Source: Flavobacteriaceae bacterium
Lineage (GTDB): Bacteria; Bacteroidota; Bacteroidia; Flavobacteriales; Flavobacteriaceae
Direction: 5' to 3'
NCBI GenBank assembly: GCA_004762155.1
Contig: SIHP01000001.1
Coordinates: 682,001-746,000, forward strand
Length of the DNA: 64,000 bases
A program made the position numbers and the translations under genes. Shown here in pieces: positions 24,621-32,897 of the stretch. The notes under the pieces are model-generated. The model saw only the letters and a program-made list of their open reading frames with translations. It was not told the origin of the DNA and made no database searches. The first letter of the stretch is position 1, and every line of letters begins with the position of its first letter.

Positions 24621-25911
24621 CACTACTCTTTTTTGGTTTAGAAGAGACTTGCGCCTGCATGATAACCACGCTCTTTTCCAAGCTCTAGACAACAATACTA
24701 ATGTTCAACCTATTTTTATTTTTGATAAAAACATTCTTGATAAGTTAGAGAAAAGTGACGCCAGAGTAACGTTCATCCATCAGAAATTAAAACAACTAAA
24801 CACTCATTTAAAGACCATAGGAAGTAGTTTATTAGTGTTTCATGGAAATCCTTTAGATATTTTCACAAAACTACCTAAAGACATAAAGTTAAATGCTGTA
24901 TACACCAATAAAGATTACGAACCTTACGCAAGAAAAAGAGATCAAGAGATTCTAGCTTTTTTAAACTCCAAAGACATTAAGTTTCATTCTTTTAAAGATC
25001 ATGTTATTTTTGAAGAAGATGAAATTGTAAAAGACGACGGAACACCCTACAAAGTTTACACACCGTTTTCTAAAAAATGGATAACTGCCTTCCACAAACA
25101 AGAACAATTTTCTTTCCCATCAGAAAAACTCGAATATAATTTCATTAAAAAAACAGATACTATATTCCCATCTCTTTCTGATATTGGCTTTAATAAAACA
25201 GAAATCAACATACCTGAATACAATATTAGTAACGACTTAATAAACAAGTATGAAGAAGTAAGAAATTTCCCTGCAATAAAAGGAACTTCTAAACTAGGTC
25301 ATCATCTTAGGTTTGGCACAATTTCAATAAGAGAAGCAGTTTCTGAAGCTTCCAAAAGCGATAATATTACTTTTTTAAAAGAACTTATTTGGCGTGAATT
25401 TTTCATGAGTATTCTTTGGCATTTCCCACACACAACCACCAAAGCCTTTAAACCTAAATACGATCAAATAACCTACCGAAACAACGAAATAGAATTTAAA
25501 AAATGGTGCGAAGGTAAAACTGGATATCCTTTAGTAGATGCTGGTATGAGAGAACTGAACCAAACTGGTTTTATGCACAATCGGGTAAGAATGCTTGTAG
25601 GTAGTTTTTTATGCAAACACTTATTAATAGACTGGAGATGGGGAGAAGCTTATTTTGCAAAAAAACTCTTAGATTTTGAACTTTCAAGCAATATAGGCAA
25701 CTGGCAATGGGTTGCTGGCTCAGGCGTTGATGCAGCTCCGTATTTTAGAATATTCAACCCAACAACACAAATTCTAAAATTTGACAAACAATTAGAATAT
25801 ATCAAAAAATGGGTTCCAGAATTTCAAGAACTCACATACGTAAAACCTATTGTAGATCATAAATTTGCTAGAGAACGCTGCTTAAGCACCTACAAAGAGG
25901 CACTAAACTAA
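24613..25911 (+). CDS. phr: Class I CPD photolyase
   Basis: This is a deoxyribodipyrimidine photolyase that repairs cyclobutane pyrimidine dimers by light-driven electron transfer from reduced FAD. The N-terminal antenna domain opens with LFWFRRDLRLHDN. The FAD domain has KLGHHLRFGTISIRE, LIWREFFMSILWH, GKTGYPLVDAGMRELNQTG, MHNRVRMLVGSFL and NIGNWQWVAGSGVDAAPYFRIFNP, all canonical. The frame opens earlier with a TTG at 24601, but the ATG at 24613 overlaps the SRPBCC stop (ATGGATAA) and gives 432 aa. It is the last gene of the island and is followed by a 3' region with a terminator near 26069. Confidence 0.95.
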   Translation: MDNTTLFWFRRDLRLHDNHALFQALDNNTNVQPIFIFDKNILDKLEKSDARVTFIHQKLKQLNTHLKTIGSSLLVFHGNPLDIFTKLPKDIKLNAVYTNKDYEPYARKRDQEILAFLNSKDIKFHSFKDHVIFEEDEIVKDDGTPYKVYTPFSKKWITAFHKQEQFSFPSEKLEYNFIKKTDTIFPSLSDIGFNKTEINIPEYNISNDLINKYEEVRNFPAIKGTSKLGHHLRFGTISIREAVSEASKSDNITFLKELIWREFFMSILWHFPHTTTKAFKPKYDQITYRNNEIEFKKWCEGKTGYPLVDAGMRELNQTGFMHNRVRMLVGSFLCKHLLIDWRWGEAYFAKKLLDFELSSNIGNWQWVAGSGVDAAPYFRIFNPTTQILKFDKQLEYIKKWVPEFQELTYVKPIVDHKFARERCLSTYKEALN

Positions 25912-26024
25912 AAACAACACCAACATTATCAAATAATTAACCTCCTTTCTAAAACAAATAACCTATTTTTTTTTAAAACATTACAACATAGTGTGACCTT
26001 TTAGCTTTTAAAGTGTCTAAAAAA

Positions 26025-26100
26025 TATCAATGAGCTTTAGTCCGGGGGGATATCGCTATTGACAAATTAAGAGGTTCTGCAAAGAACCTCTTTTATTTTT
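26025..26100 (+). ncRNA. Possible small structured RNA or structured 3' UTR
   Basis: TCAAT-G-AGC (26027-26035) can pair with GCT-ATTGA (26055-26062), leaving one bulged G. The loop contains the unusually GC-rich TCCGGGGGGA, out of place in such AT-rich DNA. Seven bases later comes a strong terminator hairpin. No TAnnTTTG promoter is obvious, so it may be the end of the photolyase mRNA rather than an independent RNA. Confidence 0.3.
26069..26100 (+). terminator. Terminator of the light island
   Basis: AAGAGGTTCT (26069-26078) and AGAACCTCTT (26083-26092) form a perfect 10-bp stem with the loop GCAA, followed by a T-rich tail. Confidence 0.85.
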
Positions 26101-26236
26101 TTACACAAACAGCTCTTTCTAAAAATTAAACTTAAATAATTTTAAACATAAAAAAACCTATTGCATTGATTTACAAACACATTAAAACTCACAAAAAAAG
26201 ACCAGAAAAAAAAGTTTTAAAAAAAACAAAAAAAAA

Positions 26237-26267
26237 TTTGTCAGTTACGTAAATCATTATATATTTG
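26237..26267 (+). promoter_or_regulatory. tRNA-Thr promoter
   Basis: TTTG (26237-26240) and TATATTTG (26260-26267) are spaced 19 bases apart, a textbook Bacteroidetes -33/-7 pair, 20 bases before the tRNA. Confidence 0.7.
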
Positions 26268-26287
26268 CATCGCTTTTAAAAGCAATT

Positions 26288-26361
26288 GCCGATGTAGCTC
26301 AGCTGGCTAGAGCAGCTGATTTGTAATCAGCAGGTCGTGGGTTCGAGTCCCTCCATTGGCT
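26288..26361 (+). tRNA. tRNA-Thr (anticodon UGU)
   Basis: The acceptor arms GCCGATG (26288-26294) and CATTGGC (26354-26360) pair with one G-U. The anticodon stem-loop CTGATTTGTAATCAG carries TGT, and the T-loop is TTCGAGT. CCA is not encoded. Confidence 0.97.
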
Positions 26362-26369
26362 CTTTAAAA

Positions 26370-26398
26370 AAAAGACATCAGAAATGATGTCTTTTTTT
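26370..26398 (+). terminator. tRNA-Thr terminator
   Basis: AAAAGACATCA (26370-26380) and TGATGTCTTTT (26385-26395) pair around GAAA, with T residues following. Confidence 0.85.
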
Positions 26399-26413
26399 AT
26401 GCATTAAATTTTC

Positions 26414-26421
26414 TAACTTTG
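26414..26421 (+). promoter_or_regulatory. udk operon promoter -7 element
   Basis: TAACTTTG, a full TAnnTTTG match, ends 19 bases before the udk ATG. Confidence 0.55.
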
Positions 26422-26440
26422 TCACAATTATTCTCTCAAA

Positions 26441-27055
26441 ATGAAAAACACATTTATTATAGGTATTGCTGGAGGAACAGGTAGCGGAAAAACCACAGTA
26501 GTAAATCAAATTATTAACGAGTTACCAGCTGATGAAGTTTGTGTTATCTCACAAGACTCATATTACAACGCCACAGGCAACCTTAGCTATGGAGAACGAT
26601 CTAAGATAAACTTTGATCACCCTAGAGCCATAGACTTCCCTTTACTTACTAAACATTTAGAAAAATTAAAAGACGGCAAAGTAATAGAACAACCTATATA
26701 CTCTTTTGTTTCTCACAACAGAACTAAAGACACTATTAAAACACATCCAAGAAAAGTTATTATCATTGAAGGAATTTTAATTTTTAATAGTAAAGAATTA
26801 CGTAATTTGTGTGATATTAAAGTTTTTGTTCATGCAGATGCAGATGAACGCTTAATTAGACGTGTAAAAAGAGACATTACCGAAAGAGGAAGAGACATAA
26901 ACGAAGTGCTATCTAGATACCAAAGCACTTTAAAACCAATGCATCAGCAATTTATAGAACCAACTAAAAATTATGCTGATATAATTATACCAAACGACAG
27001 ATTCAATACTGTAGCTATTGATATTGTTCGAACAGTAATCAGTGAACGCTTGTAA
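26441..27055 (+). CDS. udk: Uridine kinase
   Basis: This cytoplasmic enzyme phosphorylates uridine and cytidine for pyrimidine salvage. At 204 aa its length is normal. The P-loop GIAGGTGSGKTT lies at residues 8-19, followed by SQDSYY and NFDHPRAIDFPLL (nucleoside site) and the lid region RLIRRVKRDITERGRD. It heads an operon with the FtsB-like gene one base downstream and the methylmalonyl-CoA mutase genes. Confidence 0.96.
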   Translation: MKNTFIIGIAGGTGSGKTTVVNQIINELPADEVCVISQDSYYNATGNLSYGERSKINFDHPRAIDFPLLTKHLEKLKDGKVIEQPIYSFVSHNRTKDTIKTHPRKVIIIEGILIFNSKELRNLCDIKVFVHADADERLIRRVKRDITERGRDINEVLSRYQSTLKPMHQQFIEPTKNYADIIIPNDRFNTVAIDIVRTVISERL

Positions 27056-27056
27056 T

Positions 27057-27374
27057 ATGAATTTAAAATCAATTAAAAAAAATACTGGCTTCAAAATAGC
27101 TACGAATAGCTATTTATTAATCCTAATCAGCTTTATTGCTTGGATGTTTTTTTTTGATGAAAATTCGTACCTTACTCACAAAGAATTCAATTCTGAAATT
27201 GATGACTTAGAAACTTGGATAGACTATCATAAAAATAAAATAAACAGAGACAAAGAAACCATTGAAAAACTTAAAGACTCTGTTGAATTAGAACGTTATG
27301 CTAGAGAAAAATATCTGATGAAAAAGCAAAACGAAAACATATACATTATAGAATTTGATACCATACAAAATTAA
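27057..27374 (+). CDS. FtsB/DivIC-family septum formation protein
   Basis: This bitopic inner-membrane protein has about 105 aa: a short cytoplasmic N-terminus, one transmembrane helix (SYLLILISFIAWMFFF near 20-35) and a periplasmic coiled coil (about 50-90) ending in LERYAREKYLMKK, the usual FtsB/DivIC mark. It acts in the divisome. The frame opens at a GTG (27042) inside udk, but the ATG at 27057, one base after the udk stop, is the natural start. The stop overlaps the mutA start (TAATG). Confidence 0.88.
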   Translation: MNLKSIKKNTGFKIATNSYLLILISFIAWMFFFDENSYLTHKEFNSEIDDLETWIDYHKNKINRDKETIEKLKDSVELERYAREKYLMKKQNENIYIIEFDTIQN

Positions 27375-28723
27375 TGGACAAGTATTTATTTGATGATTTT
27401 GACAGTATAACACCCAAAGCTTGGAAACAAAAAATCCAGGCAGACTTAAAAGGAGCTGACTACAATGAAACACTACTTTGGAAGACCGAAGGAAAGATCA
27501 CTGTAAAACCTTTTTATACAAAAGAAGATCAAACGCATCAAAAAATAAACTTACCCGAAACTGGGTTTAATATTTGCCAGACCATATTTATTGATGATGA
27601 AAAAATAGCTAATCAACTTACTATTGACGCTCTAAAAAGAGGAGCTACAGCTATTGAATTTATTGCAAACGACAAATTCATAATTGATATTGTTTTAAAA
27701 AACATAGCATTAGATATTATTAAAGTTTATTTTAAACTTAATTTTTTAGACCCTGACTTTGTTTCAAAAGTCTCCACACATACAAACTCTAAGAATTGTT
27801 TTTTTAATATTGACATTATTGGCAATCTAACCAAAACAGGAAACTGGTTCTCTAATTTAAAAAAAGACTACCAAAAATTAGATACTATTATTTCGTTAAA
27901 CAATAATTGTATTGGAATAAATGCTTCCACATATCAAAATGCTGGCGCAAATAACACACAACAATTAGCCTATGCGCTGGCTCACGCAAATGAATACCTA
28001 AATCATTACGGCAACATAGCTGCTGATAAAATTCATTTTAATTTTTCAGTCGGAAGCAATTACTTTATTGAAATCGCAAAACTCCGTGCTTTCCGTATAT
28101 TATGGGAAGCTCTTTTGAATGAATATAAGATAGAAAACAAAACAGCTCATATATTCACACAACCTAGCTTACGTAACAAAACATTATACGACTATAACGT
28201 AAACATGTTAAGAACAACATCTGAATGCATGAGCGCTATTTTAGGAGGGACAAACACTGTTTCAAATACTTCCTATGATGAAATATTTCACAAATCAAAT
28301 GAATTTGGCGAACGAATTTCTAGAAACCAATTATTAATCCTTCAACAAGAAAGCGAATTAAGCGAAGCACAACACATAGCTGACGGAACTTACTATATTG
28401 AAGCAATAACAAACCAACTTGCTGAAAACGCTTTAGAAATTTTTAAACTAATTGAACGAGGAGGTGGATTTCTAAAACAACTAAAAGAAGGAATTATTCA
28501 AAAGAAAATTTCTGAAAGCGCACAAAAAGAACAAGCCCTATTTGACAAAGGAGAACTTGTTTTGTTAGGAACCAATAAAATCCAGAATAAAAACGATTTG
28601 ATGAAAAACGAGTTAGAGTTATTTCCTTTTGTAAAAACAAGAGCAGAGAAAACACTGATTCAACCAATCATTCAAAAAAGACTAGCCGAGAAACTAGAAC
28701 AAGAACGTTTAAAACATGAATAG
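27374..28723 (+). CDS. mutA: Methylmalonyl-CoA mutase small subunit
   Basis: This 449-aa protein aligns with the TIM-barrel part of the mutase but has no cobalamin-binding domain and none of the usual catalytic signature. It therefore forms the inactive partner of the heterodimer that interconverts methylmalonyl-CoA and succinyl-CoA. Visible marks are [12 protein letters not shown] and [13 protein letters not shown] near the C-terminal part. Its start overlaps the upstream stop by one base, and it overlaps mutB by eight bases, so the two subunits are made together. The short length is usual for Flavobacteria. Confidence 0.92.
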   Translation: MDKYLFDDFDSITPKAWKQKIQADLKGADYNETLLWKTEGKITVKPFYTKEDQTHQKINLPETGFNICQTIFIDDEKIANQLTIDALKRGATAIEFIANDKFIIDIVLKNIALDIIKVYFKLNFLDPDFVSKVSTHTNSKNCFFNIDIIGNLTKTGNWFSNLKKDYQKLDTIISLNNNCIGINASTYQNAGANNTQQLAYALAHANEYLNHYGNIAADKIHFNFSVGSNYFIEIAKLRAFRILWEALLNEYKIENKTAHIFTQPSLRNKTLYDYNVNMLRTTSECMSAILGGTNTVSNTSYDEIFHKSNEFGERISRNQLLILQQESELSEAQHIADGTYYIEAITNQLAENALEIFKLIERGGGFLKQLKEGIIQKKISESAQKEQALFDKGELVLLGTNKIQNKNDLMKNELELFPFVKTRAEKTLIQPIIQKRLAEKLEQERLKHE

Positions 28724-30779
28724 AAAAGACATTTCAAAAATAAACATCAGTAAAAACTCTTCTATTCCTAAAAAAAACAAACCTCATGAAGATTTTGTTG
28801 CCGGTATCGCTCCTAATCTTCGTGGCCCATATTCTACAATGTATGTTCGCAGACCTTGGACTATTAGGCAATACGCAGGTTTTTCAACCGCTGAAGAAAG
28901 TAATGCTTTTTACAGAAGAAATTTAACGGCTGGGCAAAAAGGATTATCTGTTGCTTTTGATTTGGCAACACATCGCGGCTATGACTCTGATCATGATCGT
29001 GTTCAAGGTGACGTTGGTAAAGCTGGTGTTGCAATTGATTCCGTTGAAGACATGAAGATCCTTTTTGATCAGATCCCTTTAGATAAAATGTCTGTTTCCA
29101 TGACAATGAATGGAGCTGTATTACCAATCCTGGCTTTTTATATTGTTGCTGCTGAAGAACAAGGAGTTTCTCCTGAACTACTAACAGGAACAATTCAAAA
29201 TGACATTCTAAAAGAATTCATGGTGCGTAATACATATATTTACCCTCCTACTCCATCTATGAAAATTATTGCTGATATTTTTAAATACACCAGTAATAAT
29301 ATGCCAAAATTTAATTCAATCTCTATATCCGGTTACCATATGCAAGAAGCTGGTGCAACTGCAGAAATAGAGCTAGCCTACACTTTAGCAGACGGATTAG
29401 AATACATAAGAAAAGGATTAGACGCAGAAATGGATATTGACACTTTCGCTCCTCGACTTTCTTTTTTCTGGGCAATTGGAATGAATCATTTTAAAGAGAT
29501 TGCCAAAATGAGAGCAGGAAGAATGTTATGGGCAAAAATCGTTAAACAATTCAATCCAAAAAACCCAAAATCATTAGCACTTCGTACTCATTGTCAAACC
29601 AGCGGTTGGAGTTTAACTGAACAAGACCCATTTAACAATGTTGCACGCACAACAATTGAAGCTATGGCAGCAGCTTTTGGTGGCACACAAAGCTTACACA
29701 CAAATGCGTTAGATGAAGCTATTGCATTACCTACAGATTTTTCTGCAAGAATTGCAAGAAATACTCAAATTTACTTACAACAAGAAACACACATCACTAA
29801 AACCGTTGATCCTTGGGCTGGTAGTCATCATTTAGAAGAGCTCACAGAAAACATTGCAAACAAGGCTTGGGAACTTATTAAGGAAGTTGAAGAACTTGGA
29901 GGAATGACAAAAGCTATTGAAAAAGGAATTCCAAAAATGCGTATTGAGGAAGCTGCAGCAATTAAACAAGCTAAGATTGACAGTAGTAGAGACGTTATTG
30001 TTGGCGTTAACAAATATCAATTAAAAGAAGAAGACCCTTTACATATCTTAGAAGTTGATAATGAAGCTGTTCGTTTATCTCAAATAGAACGTTTAAAAAA
30101 TGTAAAAGCAAATAGAAACAAATCTAAAGTAAAACAATCTTTAGCCAACTTAACCAACTGTGCAGAAACCAACAACGGAAACCTATTAGATTTAGCTGTA
30201 AAGGCTGCCAGAAACAGAGCTACATTAGGTGAAATTTCAGACGCATTAGAAACTGTTTTTGACAGACATAAAGCAGCACATAAAACCATATCTGGCGTGT
30301 ATAGTAAAGAGATTAAAGACGACAAGCTTTTTAAAAAAGCTTCTGAAATGGCTGATAACTTTGCTGAACTAGAAGGTAGAAGACCAAGAATAATGATTGC
30401 AAAACTAGGACAAGACGGTCATGATCGTGGAGCAAAAGTTGTTGCCACAGGTTATGCCGATTTAGGTTTTGATGTAGATATTGGCCCTCTTTTTCAAACT
30501 CCAAAAGAAGCAACTAAACAAGCTATTGAAAATGATGTTCATATTTTGGGTATTTCTTCTTTAGCTGCAGGACATAAAACTTTAGTTCCACAAGTTATTG
30601 CAGAATTAAAAAATTACGGACGTGAAGACATTATGGTTATTGTTGGTGGTGTAATTCCAGCACAAGATTATCAATATTTATTTGACGCAGGAGCTGTTGG
30701 AGTTTTTGGCCCTGGAACAAAAATAGCACAAGCAGCAATTGACATGTTAAGCATTTTAATTGACAGCATAGAAGAATAA
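28716..30779 (+). CDS. mutB: Methylmalonyl-CoA mutase large (catalytic) subunit
   Basis: This adenosylcobalamin enzyme of propionate/succinate metabolism has 687 aa. The substrate-binding barrel contains [20 protein letters not shown] near 30-50, [19 protein letters not shown] and [19 protein letters not shown]. The C-terminal cobalamin domain (about 555-687) has the base-off ligand DGHDRGAKV with its His near residue 569, then GISSLAAGH and GGVIPAQD. It overlaps mutA by eight bases. No mutase chaperone (ArgK/MeaB) or epimerase gene is adjacent in the window. Confidence 0.97.
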   Translation: MNRKDISKINISKNSSIPKKNKPHEDFVAGIAPNLRGPYSTMYVRRPWTIRQYAGFSTAEESNAFYRRNLTAGQKGLSVAFDLATHRGYDSDHDRVQGDVGKAGVAIDSVEDMKILFDQIPLDKMSVSMTMNGAVLPILAFYIVAAEEQGVSPELLTGTIQNDILKEFMVRNTYIYPPTPSMKIIADIFKYTSNNMPKFNSISISGYHMQEAGATAEIELAYTLADGLEYIRKGLDAEMDIDTFAPRLSFFWAIGMNHFKEIAKMRAGRMLWAKIVKQFNPKNPKSLALRTHCQTSGWSLTEQDPFNNVARTTIEAMAAAFGGTQSLHTNALDEAIALPTDFSARIARNTQIYLQQETHITKTVDPWAGSHHLEELTENIANKAWELIKEVEELGGMTKAIEKGIPKMRIEEAAAIKQAKIDSSRDVIVGVNKYQLKEEDPLHILEVDNEAVRLSQIERLKNVKANRNKSKVKQSLANLTNCAETNNGNLLDLAVKAARNRATLGEISDALETVFDRHKAAHKTISGVYSKEIKDDKLFKKASEMADNFAELEGRRPRIMIAKLGQDGHDRGAKVVATGYADLGFDVDIGPLFQTPKEATKQAIENDVHILGISSLAAGHKTLVPQVIAELKNYGREDIMVIVGGVIPAQDYQYLFDAGAVGVFGPGTKIAQAAIDMLSILIDSIEE

Positions 30780-30922
30780 AATCTAATCCTTAAAACCATT
30801 TATTCTTTGCATCAAAAAAAACAGTAAAAGCTACCACCTTTTTACGTCTTTTTTTATCCCAAAAACGTCATTTTATCAAAACTTATTGTGTTAATATTAC
30901 CTAACAATCAACACTACACAAT

Positions 30923-31795
30923 ATGTTTTCAAATCTAATAGGGTTATTGGATAAAATAGCCTCTATAACCACTCCTTTATTATTTTCTGTAATTATAATT
31001 GAATTACTTTTTCTATTTATTAGAAAAAAAATAAAGCTAAAACTAGAAGGTTTAATAAGTCTTATATCCTTAGCACTCGGAACAATACCTTATATATTAT
31101 TCTATGCCTCATTAGAATTAAACTTTATGACTTGGATCTACGAAAATTTTAGATTCTTTACACTTGATAACAACTGGTACACATGGTTACTAGGGTTTAT
31201 ATGCTATGATTTCATGTGGTGGAGTGTGCATTATGCAGGTCATAAAATAAGAATAATATGGTGTATTCACGGTGTACATCATACACCTAAAGAAATGAAT
31301 ATGAGTGTTGCTATTAGAGGCTCGTTATTTGATTTTATTCAATATTTCCATATACTTGCATGGTTACCTCTTTTAGGCTTCAACCCTTACATGTTACTTA
31401 TAATAGATGTTACAGCTAGACTTTATGGCGTAGTAACACATCTAAATGAAGAGAAATTTAGAAAAACTCCACTATTAAATAAATTTTTAATAACCCCTAT
31501 GCTACACAGAGTTCATCATTCTAGTAATAACATTTACCTAGACACCAACTTCTCTAATATGTTTTCTTTTTGGGATAAGATATTTAAAACATACCAAGAA
31601 GAGTTAGATGAAGTAAAACCAATTTATGGCATTACAGAAAGCGAAGGACAAGGCATAAATACAGAAAACATCTTAAGTTCTCAGTTTGGATTATTGAGAG
31701 AATTAATAAAAGATATTAAATCAACTTCAAATTTAGGTGATAAAATTCGATACATAATCATGCCACCTGACTGGTCTCCTTCTAAAAAAACATAA
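30923..31795 (+). CDS. Sterol desaturase / fatty acid hydroxylase family protein
   Basis: This polytopic membrane di-iron enzyme has 290 aa. Three membrane segments in the first 100 residues are followed by the His boxes HYAGH (about 108-112), HGVHH (about 119-123) and HRVHH (about 197-201) that bind two irons. Members hydroxylate or desaturate lipids such as fatty acids, carotenoids or sphingoid bases; the substrate here is not known. It precedes psd, separated by 115 bases that include the psd promoter. Confidence 0.88.
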   Translation: MFSNLIGLLDKIASITTPLLFSVIIIELLFLFIRKKIKLKLEGLISLISLALGTIPYILFYASLELNFMTWIYENFRFFTLDNNWYTWLLGFICYDFMWWSVHYAGHKIRIIWCIHGVHHTPKEMNMSVAIRGSLFDFIQYFHILAWLPLLGFNPYMLLIIDVTARLYGVVTHLNEEKFRKTPLLNKFLITPMLHRVHHSSNNIYLDTNFSNMFSFWDKIFKTYQEELDEVKPIYGITESEGQGINTENILSSQFGLLRELIKDIKSTSNLGDKIRYIIMPPDWSPSKKT

Positions 31796-31867
31796 GAAAA
31801 CACTAAATAACCTCCAAAATGCATTATTTAAAACTAAAAGGACATTCTTTTATTCATCTTTCTTTCC

Positions 31868-31875
31868 TAAATTTG
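31868..31875 (+). promoter_or_regulatory. psd promoter -7 element
   Basis: TAAATTTG matches TAnnTTTG fully, 35 bases before the psd ATG. Confidence 0.55.
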
Positions 31876-31910
31876 TAGTAGATTTCACTTTTATCACCTC
31901 ATTACTTACA

Positions 31911-32789
31911 ATGAAAATAAAATTTATCCATAGAGCTACAGGAGTTATTAAAACCGAAACCCCACCTGGTGAAGGTTTTTTAAAATTCTTATATCATAAT
32001 CCATTTGGAAAAATGGCAATACTACCTATTGCCAAACGTAAATTCTTATCTTCTTGGTATGGTAAAAAAATGAACAAAGCTACATCAGTAAAAAAAATTG
32101 ATGGATTTGTAAAGCAACTAGACATTGATATGGAAGAAGCTGTAAAACCAATTTCAGAATACACTTCTTTTAACGATTTTTTTTACAGAAAACTAAAACC
32201 AGAAGCACGACCTATTGAAAATGGATTTATTTCTCCTGGAGATGGCAAGTTATTAGCTTTTGAAAACATTTCTGATATACATAATTTCTTTATAAAAGGC
32301 AGGGAATTCACACTTAAAGAGTTCTTAAACAACGATTCATTAGCAGAAAAACATAAAAACTCATCGCTTTTAATATTAAGATTAGCACCAAACGACTACC
32401 ATCGTTATCATTTTCCTTTTACGGGCACACCTTCTGAAATGACAAAAATCAAAGGTGATTATTTTTCTGTTTCACCATATGCATTAGCATCAAATTTTAC
32501 AAAAGTTTTTTGCGAAAACAAACGTGAGTTCTGCACCTTATCTACCAAAGAAAAAGGTGAAATTATTCTAGCACCAGTTGGAGCAACTATGGTTGGAACA
32601 ATAATAGAAACTTACATTCCAAATTCTAAAGTAAAAAAAGGAGATGAAATGGGGTATTTTGCCTTTGGAGGATCTACCATTGTTTTGTTAGTAAATAAAG
32701 ATAAAATAACTATTGATGCTGACATTTTAAAAAACACAAAAAACAAAATTGAAACCTTTGTAAAAATGGGAGAAAAGATTGGTCTTTAA
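31911..32789 (+). CDS. psd: Phosphatidylserine decarboxylase proenzyme
   Basis: This membrane-associated pyruvoyl enzyme converts phosphatidylserine to phosphatidylethanolamine. At 292 aa it is normal for the long type. The YTSFNDFFYRKLKPEARP segment near 83-100 and the HRYHFP block near 165 are typical. The self-cleavage site is FGGSTIV, with Ser255 expected to become the pyruvoyl group; the usual motif is LGST, so Leu is replaced by Gly. It has its own promoter and is followed by ccsBA. Confidence 0.93.
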   Translation: MKIKFIHRATGVIKTETPPGEGFLKFLYHNPFGKMAILPIAKRKFLSSWYGKKMNKATSVKKIDGFVKQLDIDMEEAVKPISEYTSFNDFFYRKLKPEARPIENGFISPGDGKLLAFENISDIHNFFIKGREFTLKEFLNNDSLAEKHKNSSLLILRLAPNDYHRYHFPFTGTPSEMTKIKGDYFSVSPYALASNFTKVFCENKREFCTLSTKEKGEIILAPVGATMVGTIIETYIPNSKVKKGDEMGYFAFGGSTIVLLVNKDKITIDADILKNTKNKIETFVKMGEKIGL

Positions 32790-32862
32790 ACACCATTCTT
32801 TTTTAACTATTTTAACAATAAAAAACACACCTTTTCACAAATATTTATCTGTTAATATTATG

Positions 32863-32870
32863 TAAATTTG
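32863..32870 (+). promoter_or_regulatory. ccsBA promoter -7 element
   Basis: TAAATTTG lies 27 bases before the ATG at 32898. An upstream TTG (32868) in the same frame falls inside this element, which argues against that earlier start. Confidence 0.55.
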
Positions 32871-32897
32871 CAAAGTTTTACACATAGCAATTTACTA

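Larger units (their letters stand above)
25912..26287. other. Gap between the photolyase gene and tRNA-Thr
   Basis: There is no protein gene. The gap holds a possible structured RNA (26025-26100), a clear terminator at 26069-26100, and the tRNA-Thr promoter at 26237-26267. The rest is plain AT-rich sequence. Confidence 0.6.

Noticed and set aside
27042..27056. Upstream GTG start for the FtsB-like gene
   Set aside because: It would overlap the end of udk, and the added residues do not look like family sequence; the ATG one base after the udk stop is better.
29828..30513. Several 60-80-codon minus-strand frames inside mutB
   Set aside because: They are antisense shadows of a strongly conserved enzyme gene.
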